A stretch of 64,000 bases of DNA from Mitragyna speciosa (taxonomy: Eukaryota; Streptophyta; Magnoliopsida; Gentianales; Rubiaceae), in assembly GCA_024721245.1 (NCBI GenBank), contig CM045569.1:4110287-4174286 (forward strand). Reading direction: 5' to 3'. Shown one piece after another: positions 33,467 through 44,569 of this stretch (position 1 is the first letter of the stretch; every line of letters begins with the position of its first letter). The notes below the pieces were generated by a model that worked only from the letters and a program-made list of their open reading frames with translations, had not been told where the DNA came from and made no database searches. Both the position numbers and the translations under genes were made by a program.

Positions 33467-36400
33467 AGCTAGTTGGATGGATTTCTCTTGTTGTATCTAG
33501 TTGGTAGTTGAACCAAGGGATGCTTTTAAAAGTTTCTTGGTAAAGGCTAAGGGTACTCCTCAATATGTATGGATAAATGTTAGTAGAACAATTGAAGAGT
33601 ACAAAGAAAAATGCTATGAAGTTTTCACCTAATTGTTTGTGATCGCATATATGTTGTTCTCTGCAACTTTCATTTGCATGTAGGATAGTAAATTTTTGCT
33701 GAGAAAATAAAAGAAAAGAGAAATAAGATTGCAAAAATGTTAGTGCAAGCAATCTTTTAACTGTGGTTGTATTAAGAATTGGTAATTTCTAAGTCTCAGT
33801 TTGGCAGCCATATGAAGAAAATCAAGTTCATAATGCTTCTGCGGGTTGTAGTATGTGCCATTGTAGGGCAAACTAAATGAAATCAAGTGGACAAAGCTTG
33901 TAGTATGTGCTATTTTGGTACGGTTGGTGTGGTTAGAGGTTGACTTGTGTTGACAAGCAATTTGTTTTATTCTGTGATGTGGGGCACATCAGGTATTTTC
34001 GTCCTTTTCTTTTCTTCTGCTTCTTTTGGTCTAGGAGTGACATATGTGGTGAGGTAATGTTTGGACTTTTGAACTCTATTATAATGCAGTTTTTCAAGTT
34101 TCACTTACTTGCCTGTTATGTATCAAATCTGTAAGGTCATTATGAATCAATGACAGAACAAGTTCAAAAAAATTATACTGACAAAAGTGCCTCACAATTG
34201 TGTAATTAGTTAAAAGAATTTCTGTTTCCCAGAAGAAAAACTAAAGAGATGTTTATTTATGAGAGAAGAGCAAGTTATTTATAAGGATCTTTCAGCTTTT
34301 GTAGCTTCCTTTTTTGGCAGCAATTTCTCAGTTAACGATAGAAAAAGAAATGAAAATCAATAGGGCCAAAATTAATTTTATCACGTAATTACTTCAAGAA
34401 GATTTTATAAACAAATATGGCATGCCATTTCTTGATAATGTTAACCGCCTTCATTGTTTGTCCTTTACTGACATTCTCTAGTAAAGTGAATGCTAAGTTT
34501 TTCTTGATCTTTCCATTCAACACATTTAATCATGGCTTTACTTCCTCAAAATCATTTCTTTCTCCATGACTATATGCAGGAAGGAGTTCAAGAATGAAGA
34601 GCAATCCAAGGTGGAAGTGTTTAATAATATCATCGTGAAGGAGGTAAGATTGATAACTGCAACATGGAGAAATTTTCCAAGAACAAAATAAAATTGGGAA
34701 CTGATGATGGAATGGGGACTGAACCAAGCAATCTGTGAATAGTATAGAAAACAGAATATTGTGTAAACTTAAAGTTGAAATATAAATGATCGATTTGTGC
34801 GTGTCAGCTTATGAAAAGAGAGAAATATGTGTTGCCGTTTAATGGATGCCATCATCTTAAAAATAAGTTAGGTGCACTGACAAAAATATAGAACCCCTTG
34901 CGAGTTTCTATCTGAAATCTAATGACAAAAAAAAGGAACCAGAGTCTCAACAAGCAAGTTCAACTATTTAGGCTTCATCCTTGTTAGTTCAAAATGAATA
35001 TCTCAAATTAAACTTAAGTACTTAGACTTAAGTTATATATTTGTCCATGTTATTTAAATTTTTCGATGTGGAATGGGATGTTGTATTCACCCCTCCTTAG
35101 GACGCAAAGCCCAGTTCATATCATAATCCGAATTGTCTACTCAATTTTGTTAGATTCTAGAAATGTCTCGTACGAGCTTTAGAAGTTGCTCCCTTCCTTA
35201 GACCGACGTAGTACTTAGTCTTATATAGCACTTAATTCATCTACTTATTTGTGTAGTTGTGGCCCAATACCATTGATCCAGTCTAACATCGTGTAGAGAC
35301 CATATGAGAATCATTCTGATACCATTCTATCACCTCGGGTCCACAGGCTTTGTGGGTGACTAGAGTCTCAATAGCCAAATCCAACGATTTGGACTCCATC
35401 CTCACTAGTACAAAATGGATATCTTAAGTTAGACTTTAGTATTTAAACTTATATATACATTGATCTATATTACTTCACTTTTTTCTAATGTGGAACGGGA
35501 TATTACGACATTTCTCGAGGATGATACCACTGCTCTTACACTGGTTATAATTTCAGCTACCGCTCTAATGGTTGAAGGCTGCACTACCTCTGAAAATGGC
35601 CATGTTTCTTGCCTTCCATAGTTGATAGATAGTCACTGATAACATCAATCTTCTTACCTGGTTGAGAGCACGAGATACATGTTGTGCTTAAACATTTCGT
35701 CCATAGCATGAAGGCAATTTTCCAAGCTAACCCTAATTCGACAGTTTAGACTTGCATCAGAATTATTCCTAGCGCCACCAGTTAACATGGCAATGCATAA
35801 ATAGCTATCACCATAAACTGATACAACAAGATCATTTCATAATGCTGGAACACTTTCATATAATCCTATCACAAAAAGCTTCAAACGCTAAAAGCTAACA
35901 ACCTTTAGCACCATCACCTGCTTTAGCTAGCTTATTGTATATACCGGAGGAATCTCATATAGTTATCTTGGATTTTCGTCAACTATGCTTCACCATTGAT
36001 TAGCTAATGCAATCTGCAAAAATGGTCCAGAATATAAATCTGAAGATCCATCTTAAGTCGATTATGTGGATGGAATTAGCCCTAGAGATTGATATGGCTG
36101 ATCAATGATCTCTAGAACAATTCCTATTAATGCTATTTTAAGCCAAACGCTCTTTTATCATTAGCAAATTGCAATGATAATTTTGCCAAATTCATTTGGC
36201 TGAAAATAATTTAGCCAAAATTCTGTGTCGATTACACTCTATCCATTTATAACTAGTGAACTATTTGTTTTCCTCTTTTCTTAGATACTCTTTTAATTCA
36301 TGCTGAATCAGAAAATTTCTTTTCTTTTCAATTTTTGACTATTTCCATTCAAAAGAAGCATGAAAGTATAATTGCCCACAAGAACTCAATTCTTCCTTTA

Positions 36401-36675
36401 ATCCCAAAATGTATCAATTAAGAGAATCTGATATTACTAAGGTGAACTCAAGGGTTTACCTGGTCATAACTTATTAAGAAGGGAGAAATTAACAAAAGCA
36501 TTTCTTCCCCATTATTCTCCATAATCTATACATAATTACCAGAACAAGCTGGTAAAACATCCAAACAAAACAAGAGGAATGTTTCTCAGCACCCAGAAAA
36601 AAAAAAAAAAAAAAAAAAGATGAAGAAGTAGAAGAAAAGAGAGCTACTGCATATATGAGCTCTCCACCAGTCTCA
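33467..36675. other. Spacer between convergent ERF genes
   Basis: No gene recognised. It holds a pair of direct repeats near 34.95-35.09 and 35.36-35.52 kb and, at 36598-36619, a 22-base A run just past the stop of ERF gene 2. Confidence 0.5.
34945..35517. repeat. Diverged direct repeat pair
   Basis: The stretch from AGAGTCTCAACAAGCAAGTTC (about 34943) to GGAATGGGATGTTG (about 35083) recurs as AGAGTCTCAATAGCCAAATCC (about 35363) to GGAACGGGATATTACGACA (about 35512). Probably a dispersed non-coding repeat. Confidence 0.65.
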
Positions 36676-37182
36676 TCATTTTTCATTCTTTTCCTTTTCT
36701 TCAAATTCAAGAAGCTCCTCCAACAAACTATCATCCAAATATTCGAACTCAAAAACTTGTTTCTCTTGGCCAATTGCTGATGATGAAGAACTTCCCCTCT
36801 GCTCAAAACCCTGAACGGCGCTAGAACTCCCAGATGATGCTGATGAAATTGATGAAAATGAGGAAGAAAACGTTGAAGATGATGAATAAAATGGCTGAGA
36901 ACGAGGAGCGAAAGGAAGCTGAGAATGATACTCATTCGGAAAATTCAATATAGCAAGATGACCCCTTATGTTAAATGCAGCTCTATCGTAAGCCCTTGCT
37001 GCTTCTTCTGCAGTCTCAAATGTTCCTAGCCACAGCCGTGCACCTTGCCTATTTGGATCACGTATCTCAGCCGCGTACTTCCCCCACGGCCGCCTTCGAA
37101 CGCCCCGGTACCGGACTTCTTCCTTCTGTTTCTCTTCCTTCTCTTGCATTGCCTTACCCCCAGAGGAAGAACCCTCTTCCAT
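36676..37182 (-). CDS. AP2/ERF transcription factor, group IX with EDLL motif, 168 aa
   Basis: Second small group IX ERF. The first in-frame ATG is at 37182; the frame extends upstream only through a TTG and then meets TAG. Residues 1-24 are charged. The AP2 domain is at 25-82 (YRGVRRRPWGKYAAEIRD, WLGTFETAEEAARAYD, GHLAILNFPNEY), ERF class by the same Ala/Asp markers. A Ser-rich linker (99-135) follows, then KQVFEFEYLDDSLLEELLE at 141-159, a well-preserved EDLL activation motif. Family knowledge: ERF098/TDR1 and ERF096 activate jasmonate/ethylene defence genes through this motif. It is intronless. Compared with ERF gene 1 it keeps the consensus EDLL and a longer N-terminus, so the two are diverged paralogues, not a recent duplicate. 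Confidence 0.94.
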   Translation of the reverse strand: MEEGSSSGGKAMQEKEEKQKEEVRYRGVRRRPWGKYAAEIRDPNRQGARLWLGTFETAEEAARAYDRAAFNIRGHLAILNFPNEYHSQLPFAPRSQPFYSSSSTFSSSFSSISSASSGSSSAVQGFEQRGSSSSSAIGQEKQVFEFEYLDDSLLEELLEFEEKEKNEK

Positions 37183-40100
37183 GTTCAAATTTTCAGGCAA
37201 AACATGGTCAAAAAAGCTTTCTTGGTGGCTAATGTTAGGCTGCTATGACTAATGTTGTATATTAATATGGATTCTATGACGTTGGCAAAAAGTTTGGGGG
37301 TATTTAATTAATTTAATATATGTAATAGTATTTGCTAGTAATTGGTTGCATGGAAGTTTCACAAAAGATAAATTAAAATTCAATTGTTAGACCAAATCTA
37401 ATATTATATTCAAAGGGCTAATTGAATAATAATTTTACCACACAGATCAGATTCACATCTAAATAGTTCATGGCTCGTGAATTGGGATGTGGCGGGGGGT
37501 AACTCTTGATGATAAAAGTTAAACTTCGATCTAGTATGAATTTAGACTTTCGAGTTGTTTGAATTCGGTATCTTTTAGTTGGAATTTAGAACCAATAATA
37601 CATTAGAGGATTCAATAATTATTTTGTATGAGTTGAATTTCTTGCCCACAGCCATCGAAAGTAGACAAAAAAGACGTGTTCTAGTGCGTCAGAAGTTTCA
37701 ATTTTTTGGCCTCGTTTCTGTCTTATTAGTAGCAAGCTTTCATGTATCGTGATGATATATGATTTGCCATGATTTGACGCAATTTTGTTTGAGCTTTTGC
37801 CCTTTTCAAGAGCTAGAGTTAATTACAGTAGCAGTCCCTGGATTTTTCAGAAACCTTTTTTTGTTCCTTCAATTTTAACTTCGTGTATTTAGCCCCCCAA
37901 TTAATTAAGCAGTCTCGATTAAAAAAAATTACTTTTGGTCCACTTAAGGCATAATTGGTTTGTTTATTTGATTTAATTACGTAAAAAAGAACCTTGAAAG
38001 TCCTTGAAGTTTACAAGAAAGTTTCTAATCATTCAGACTGTTCTCTGTTTTATACTTAAACTATCTGGTTGGTTATCATCCTTGATTAAAAGTCTTGAAT
38101 TGAGTAATAGAATGTTTAACAAGCTGATCAGGTTCTATTTCCTACTCTAAAATCTGTAAACTTTTGAAAAAAGTCCCTTGTGGTATTTCCGACAATTAGT
38201 CGTCGTTAATTCTTCTCCTACAATGTGCTTGCTTACTCAACATTACTTCAATTTTGTAAAATCGTTTAAAATACAATGGGTGACTTTAAGTATAAAAAAC
38301 ATTCAAGGTTCCAAATAGATTTAAAAGTATAGGGACTTTTGGATGAAGGATAATTATCCCAAAAAGTGGTCTTTTTCATCTGTTTAGGTGGATTGGAATA
38401 AAATGACAATTAGATTGTCAAACTAAAATCTGTTTGACAGATTCATCATCACTTTTTACAGTTTGATAATGACCAACCTTTGCTAGATAATATTCTTTAC
38501 AAAGTTAATGTTCACTTACAAGATTTGGTAAACTAAATTTCAACAGTGAATTTGATTAAATCTTTGTGTGCCCGGAGAGAAATGGAAGTGTTAGACATAG
38601 GACTATTTTCATTGAACAAATTAATTATGTACATGGTGAAAATAGCACCTAGGTCATTCTCATCATGGTCATACCATGAATTTACCGTTCTTTGACAATA
38701 TGTAATGGTATTACATTAGTAAATTCTCCTTTTGCTAAATATTTTAATGATAATGTTAGTTGTTGGGTATTTCAATTAAGATGATATATGTAATGACAGC
38801 ATAACTTCCTTTAGGACCCACCATATAAAGAATTTACCCTCCAGGTGCATGAACTTGAGGCTAAAATTTTATCGTACATGCTATTATTTCCTTTACTAGG
38901 TCAAAAAGAAATGCAAGGAATTGTTTTGAAAACAAAAGGTTTGACATGACACCTGGTACAGTCTTTTTAGATCACAATTGGTACAGTTAATGTTCTACAA
39001 TGTCTCAGTTAATTGTGGTGAATTGGCTCTAGGTTTAACAAGAAAAGTGAACAATGGGACTGGCATTAGGCTAGCTAGTTTGACACTCTAGCTTCGGTAA
39101 TATTCAATAGATATTGTTAAAAGAAATGAAACATTCACCCTAATTGATCCCTTTTTTTATACCTCTCAAAGGCATTACTGCTACAATTCTAACAAGAATA
39201 ATGGTCAACTACGAAGTATTCTTCTCAAGGAATAGTTATTTTTCACTTGCTTCTTTTGTCTAATTGATCAAATTTTCACTAAGCTTTCTATGCTTAAAAT
39301 TTGAGATAAGACTTCATCTCAACTAGCCTATGTCCTATTTGGCATATAATTTATAAAATATGATTGAAAATGCTGTGTTTCTAATTATAGTCAATAAATA
39401 TTTTAAGATTATTCTACGAACAGTTATAAAATAGATGAAAAATATAATTTGGACTCCTAACCTTCTCGAAATGGCCTTTCATTTTTTACTTTTTACTGCG
39501 GATAAAAGTCTTATTGTCATTCCAACCACTTTACGCGCATACAGAAAGAAAAAATAGAAGCCATTTATATATTAATTCATGGGAGAAAGACAGTTGAATG
39601 CCGAGAAAAGGATTCTGTTCACAGGACAGATTTATTATTGTTTTTAATCTAATATTGTTTTAGTGATTAAGACACTGATGTGCTTTTCTTGCTGTTCAAT
39701 TTAGTAGCAGTATTTTCCACTTACAGGTGGTTTGATTAAATATTAAGATGATAACACGTGTAATTTTGAATTGAACAAAAGCTATCAAAGACTACATCTC
39801 GTGACTAGTTGAAACAATCTAGATCTTTTTTTTTTTTTTTTAACCTGAGTAGAAATAATCTAGATTTTACTTATACATCTATTGTTTTACAAACACCAAC
39901 AAGAATTCAGTAAAAATTTGATTATTTTCAAAAACAAAAATCTTCTACTACGTTTTATCTATTGCACTCTAAGTTATACATCGAAAGAGTGATGCACAAT
40001 CAATTAAAATTCAACCTCTTTATAACTTATTAACACAAGAGATATGCGTTAATTGATTAAACGTATAACATAAAATGTAACATGTAAATTGGAATAGAAA

Positions 40101-40889
40101 ATCTGTAACCTTTTGGCCATCACTATAATTGCTTTTGGCATGAGGCTACAATTTTAGTATAACGGAAGTTAATTCAGTTTGGTAATTCGACTAAAATATT
40201 GTGGCCCAAATCGTCTGTTGTAGAAATTTAATGTTCAAAAGAAAAAAAAAATTGATGAAAGTGATTGGTCGAACCAAAATTATAATATGTTCCTATTTTG
40301 TGGTGGCCATACGCTGGTCAGACCAGCCCATAAAAAATTTATTTGAACTGACCAAAATCTATGGACCACACCTTTTAATTCGCATAAGCTGGCGTTGTGG
40401 CTTACCTCATCAAGATTAAGACTTGAGAGTGTAAATGAAAGACTAGGTTTTGTTTAATTGACCAAGAATTACTTGAGGAGAAAGGAAAGAGGGATATGCA
40501 AACGTTGCCAAACTTCTTCCTACCCACCTATATTAATCTAAGTTTTGTTTGATGTAATATGGTAGTCTCACGTGAGGTGGAGTTCTCTGATGAAACTTCC
40601 CATGAAAGTGGTGCTTTCATTTTTAAGATTTTTCAGTGTCTTTGATTCTCTTTTGTCTTTTTCCATTTTTAATTTCTAGAATCTTCTTATGTTGTCTTTA
40701 TCAATTTCACATATATACAAACATGAAAACATATGAAAACGAAGGGAAGAAGAACGTGAAAAAATTTGCATTTGCATGTGTTAATGCACAAGCCGTTGTA
40801 CTCTTCTTGAACCTAAGAAATACTGGATATTTATTAACATAATATAGCTACGGGTAGAAAATTGGTGATGTCATGAAGATCTCCTGCAT
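37183..40889. other. Spacer upstream of ERF gene 2
   Basis: No gene recognised over 3.7 kb. 37817-38362 may be an old Mutator-like MITE: GTTAATTACAGTAGCAGTCC at the left and, reverse-complemented, GATAATTATCCTTCATCC plus AAAGTCCC at the right. A micro-insertion sits near 39826. The rest is AT-rich without structure I can name. Confidence 0.45.
39826..39851 (-). mobile_element. Micro poly(T) insertion with 14-bp duplication
   Basis: GAAACAATCTAGAT (39811-39824) recurs as GAAATAATCTAGAT (39852-39865) with one mismatch. Between them lies a long T run and AACCTGAGTA; on the minus strand TACTCAGGTT then poly(A). Confidence 0.55.
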
Positions 40890-41227
40890 TGGAGTTTGTT
40901 TATTAGAAATGACTTGTACTACTAATTGCGTAAAAAAATTATAACTAAAGTTTTAAGTTTAATCAAACTCCGGGCGGAAATAAAGCAACGGGCTTTTTTT
41001 GAGTTGTTAAACAAGTTTACTTTTAATTATGATTTATTCATTGAGAGTTTGCCGCTTCATAGTCTTATTTCTATAGAACATTACTAACTTGAGAATCGGA
41101 GTTTATCTAAGAAAAATTTCATCGTCTCACTGTAGGTTTAGATCTAGACAAATATGAATTACACATGTAAAATAATATTTCCCAGTCGTGGAATAACATT
41201 GTTCAATGACACTTTGGCATAAGAAGT

Positions 41228-41396
41228 TTACTATTTTGCATTATTGTTGCATGCTATGTCGCGACAATCTGGGGATTTATAGTGTGGTAGTCGTTGTAAT
41301 TGAAATCATAAGATTGTACAGAAGGATATTAAATCTTTGGAGGTGGAGCAAAGAGGTAATAAAAGTCAGAATGCCATGAATGAACCTAACTTATAG
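41228..41396 (+). pseudogene. Relic of small membrane-protein gene (copy 1)
   Basis: Encodes a hydrophobic stretch (IVACYVATIWGFIVW) then, after a frame change, KSLEVEQRG and MNEPNL before TAG at 41394-41396. The nucleotide match to the end of the 56.4-56.9 kb gene (IKSWKRVE, DTSQ, PQL) is diverged but ordered. In-frame stop and frameshift make it a relic. Confidence 0.4.
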
Positions 41397-42115
41397 TTTG
41401 GAGTGAAGAAATTTCTTATTTGTAATCTCTGCTACCGCTGGCGTTTGTACAAATTTGCTTTTTCTTTTTGGCTATTTATTTGAGAGTTCTGATCTCACAT
41501 AGTCTTTTTTTTTTTTAATTTGGAAATTCATTCTGAATGTTCTATTTCTCCTTTACTCATATTATATAATATGTTCTTAATTTGATTATACTTACCTCGG
41601 CTAAAAAAAATTCAATTTATATGCGTGTTTCAAATGATAGATTGCAACTTTAAATAGCTGGAAAGTTGGTCACTTTGATTACAATTTAACATGCAAACTT
41701 TATCTTTTCTACCTTACTAACATAAATAAACGTGGTTTTGTCGCCTTTTTAAATCTCTGATTTAATTTAATTGCTAACCAAAATCAATAATCTCAAACTT
41801 CAAAACTTCTCTTAGCTGATATGATTTAAGTCAATTCTGTACTTGAATCAACCTTACTGGGACTCTTTCAATACATTACAACCGCCCAATGTCATAGTTT
41901 TTAACCAAGCCGATCTTGGAAGAAAGAAGCAGTAATTTACAAAACACTTTATATAACCAGTTTTAGATAGACATAACTCAATTCTACAAACATGTAAACA
42001 TTAACACTTAAACTGGTATAAAGTTTTGATCCGTATGTAATTAGATAATCCTAAATCCTCGTATCTCCACTATAGAAAAATGCTCTATTATGTAATGAGC
42101 TGAATTTAAATGCTA

Positions 42116-42361
42116 TTATTCAGTAGTATGATAAATTTTTCTCACCAAAACTTTAACAAAAATGGTAAAGATTGCATAGACGAGTGCAAGGGTTGACCTT
42201 ATCTTGTGATAGATACCATAGATACCATGCATCTGTAGGTCATGGGTTAAGAAAAAACAAATAATCTGCATAAATTTGTAATCCAAAATGTATTGCAATA
42301 GCTGCATGTTCCAATAGGCTAGATCAAACTTAAAAATTGCAAAATATCCAATAATTCTCAA
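42116..42361 (-). pseudogene. Hydrophobic minus-strand frame, 81 codons
   Basis: Starts MRIIGYFAIFKFDLAYWNMQ and ends LALVYAIFTIFVKVLVRKIY plus four residues. The corresponding minus-strand segment of the duplicate (about 46.0 down to 45.72 kb) encodes a similar but stop-broken series, with ALVYALCTIFIEVI in place of ALVYAIFTIFVKVL. Conserved hydrophobicity suggests an old membrane-protein fragment; it may instead reflect only the shared duplication. Family not recognised. Confidence 0.25.
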
Positions 42362-42420
42362 ACGGTAGATATTTCACAGTCTCTTTCATACTTGAATTTA
42401 GAGCGGAAGTAAACTACACT

Positions 42421-43052
42421 TAACGTCAATATTTATCCTTCTATAGCTTGATAAAGGGGGTAAAACTGCCTCGACCAAGGCTGAAGAATATCATCAACAA
42501 TAAAAATGATATCTCCCTCTGCATGTTGTTTGAGTATCTCCTCTAATTTCAATGACAGTGATAATCAGTTCCGTCAAGATAAACCAGCAACATTGAGCTT
42601 GATGACCTTCCTTGGCTTCATGACAAGAGGGGTGTTATATTCGTGAATTTGATTGTTTGCGAACTGGGGCAAGTTGTGTGTTTAGGTTTTATCCCATTCT
42701 ACACAAACTATAGACCCTCTACTTCATCTCCCCACCTTTAGTTTCCCTTTGTCCCCAATATCTAGCTTCCTATCAAGTCTACAATGTTGTGATCATATCA
42801 TGATTATTGGTATATAAATTTTGGGTTAGCTTACACTATCAAGGAAAGAAGAGGCTTGATGAGAGAGTTAGGACAAAAGATAAGTTGGGTTTTCTTGGAC
42901 ATTGTATTGTCTTTCTAGTGAAATTTATCTCATTGATATATGCAATGTTTGTGAATTGGCTGAATACTATACATTTGATAGGAATTCCGTTTATTATGGA
43001 ACTTGTGTCGAACTAGTACAAAGCGGGACTGGTGACTCGTCTTCATTCTCTT
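42421..43052. other. Spacer left of the foldback element
   Basis: Single-copy-looking AT-rich sequence; the open frame 42807-43016 has no recognisable product. Confidence 0.4.
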
Positions 43053-44100
43053 GGCAATTTTATCTAAATATTGTTAAATAAAAAAAAAGTCCCCATTTTG
43101 GGTCACTTTTTTTTTTGGTTCCCATATTAACGTCGCCGCACACACCTTGTGCGGCGACTGATTAAATTTTTTCTTTTTATTCACTTGGCAGAGTGTGTCA
43201 GGAGGGCTTTTTGTGCAATTTTTAGCAAATGTTAGAGTCACCGCACAAGATTTGTGCGGTGACTCTCCCATCCGAATTTTTTTTTTTTAATAGGCGGGGC
43301 GTCTTTGGGGGTATTTGTGCAATTTATGGGTAATGTGAGAGTCACCGCACAAGCTTTGTGCGGCGACTATCACACCAAAATCAAATTGCACAATCGGTCC
43401 CTCAAGCAAAAAAAAAAAAAAAAAAAAAGGAGTGAAATGCAATTTTTTGGTGTATGTGACAGTCACCGCACGTTGGTGGTGCGGTGACTGTCACACGCAT
43501 TTCACTCTTTCATTTCACTCCTTTTTTTTTTTTTTTTTGGTTGGCCGATTGTGCAGTGTGAGAGTCACCGCACACAGCAAGTGCGGTGACACTCACACCA
43601 AATCCAAATTGCACAATCGGCCCCTCAAGCAAAAAAAAAAAAAAAAAGGAGTGAAATGCAATTTTTGGTGTGTGTGACAGTCACCGCACCACCAACGTGC
43701 GGTGACTGTCACATACACCAAAAAAAAAAAACCAGCAATTAAAAAAAAAAACCAGCAATTAAAAAAAAAATTTGGGGATAGAGAGTTGCCGCACAAAGCT
43801 TGTGCGGTGACTCTCACATTACCCATAAATTGCACAAATACCCCCAAAGACGCCCCACCTATTAAAAAAAAAAAAATTCGGATGTGAGAGTCACCGCACA
43901 AATCTTGTGCGGTGACTGTAACATTTGCTAAAAATTGCACAAAAAGCCCTCCTGACACACTCTGCCAAGTGAATAAAAAAAAAAATTTAATCAGTCGCCG
44001 CACAAGGTGTGTGCGGCGACGTTAATATGGGAACCAAAAAAAAAAGTGACCCCAAAATGGGGACTTTTTTTTTATTTAACAATATTTAGAGAAATTTGCC
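43053..44100. mobile_element. Mutator-type foldback element with nine 27-bp hairpins
   Basis: A 1048-bp near-perfect palindrome centred on 43577, flanked by an exact 10-bp direct repeat TCATTCTCTT (43043-43052 and 44101-44110). The ends are GGCAATTTTATCTAAATATT and, reverse-complemented, GGCAAATTTCTCTAAATATT, followed by GTTAAATA, A runs and GTCCCCATTTTGGG. Long inverted repeats and a 9-11-bp duplication fit the Mutator superfamily. Nine 27-bp hairpins, each GTCRCCGCAC or a one-base variant, a 7-base loop and GTGCGGYGAC, lie at 43132, 43237, 43341, 43462, 43564, 43680, 43785, 43890 and 43994 (starts). Centre-to-centre steps are 105, 104, 121, 102, 116, 105, 105 and 104. The hairpins are GC-rich islands in A/T-run linkers. 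No transposase; open frames here are translations of the palindrome. Confidence 0.88.
43132..44020. repeat. Array of nine 27-bp GC-rich hairpins
   Basis: Coordinates: 43132-43158, 43237-43263, 43341-43367, 43462-43488, 43564-43590, 43680-43706, 43785-43811, 43890-43916, 43994-44020. Each has 10-base arms and a 7-base loop. The loops pair up across the centre (for example ACACCTT at 1 with AAGGTGT at 9), so unit n mirrors unit 10-n. Confidence 0.9.
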
Positions 44101-44569
44101 TCATTCTCTTACTTGTGGATTTTTGGTCAAGACTCTTAAAGCGAGGAAAGGGAGTTAGAAGAAGGAAGATCAAGAACTTGAAACAAGAAGAGAGAACTCG
44201 GAGAGGGAAGATCAAGAAGCTTGATCTAGTTACTTGAAGGAAGAAAGATTTGTTTCAGTTGAGAATATTAATAGCTCAATATATGTTTTATATAATATTT
44301 TAACGATTTACACATTGATACTATTAATGGCTCAAGAAATATTTTATATAATGTTTTAATGATTTACAAATTGAAACTATCAACGGCTCAAGGTATGTTT
44401 TATATAATGTTTTAACAATTTCTAAATAGATACCACGATGGCTCAAGATATGTTTTATATAATGTTTTAACGATTTAGAAATCATAACCAAAGATATTGA
44501 ATAGCTGACATGTGATATTAGAGCATGTGATTGAGGTATGTGATTTGTAAATCAATGAAAAAAAAAACT

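Larger units (their letters stand above)
40890..42420. repeat. Segmental duplication, copy 1
   Basis: Matches 44570-46080 in the same orientation along most of its length. Anchors: AAGTTTTAAGTTTAAT near 40950/44646, GGAGGTGGAG near 41339/45001, CTCTGCTACCGCTGG/CTCTGCTACTGTTGG near 41426/45087, and AAATTTGTAAT near 42271/45914. Many substitutions and small indels suggest an old duplication. The intervening 2.1 kb holds the foldback element. Confidence 0.7.

Noticed and set aside
36489..36935. 148-codon minus-strand frame
   Set aside because: Shadow of ERF gene 2 in another frame; the AP2 and EDLL motifs lie in the 36676-37182 frame.
43305..44003. Several open frames of 60-136 codons on both strands
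   Set aside because: They translate the foldback palindrome and its A/T runs; similar peptides appear on both strands.
43132..44020. CRISPR-like array (regularly spaced short palindromic repeats)
   Set aside because: The spacers are A/T runs repeated in mirror order, the whole is one palindrome with transposon-type flanks, and the context is a plant nuclear genome.
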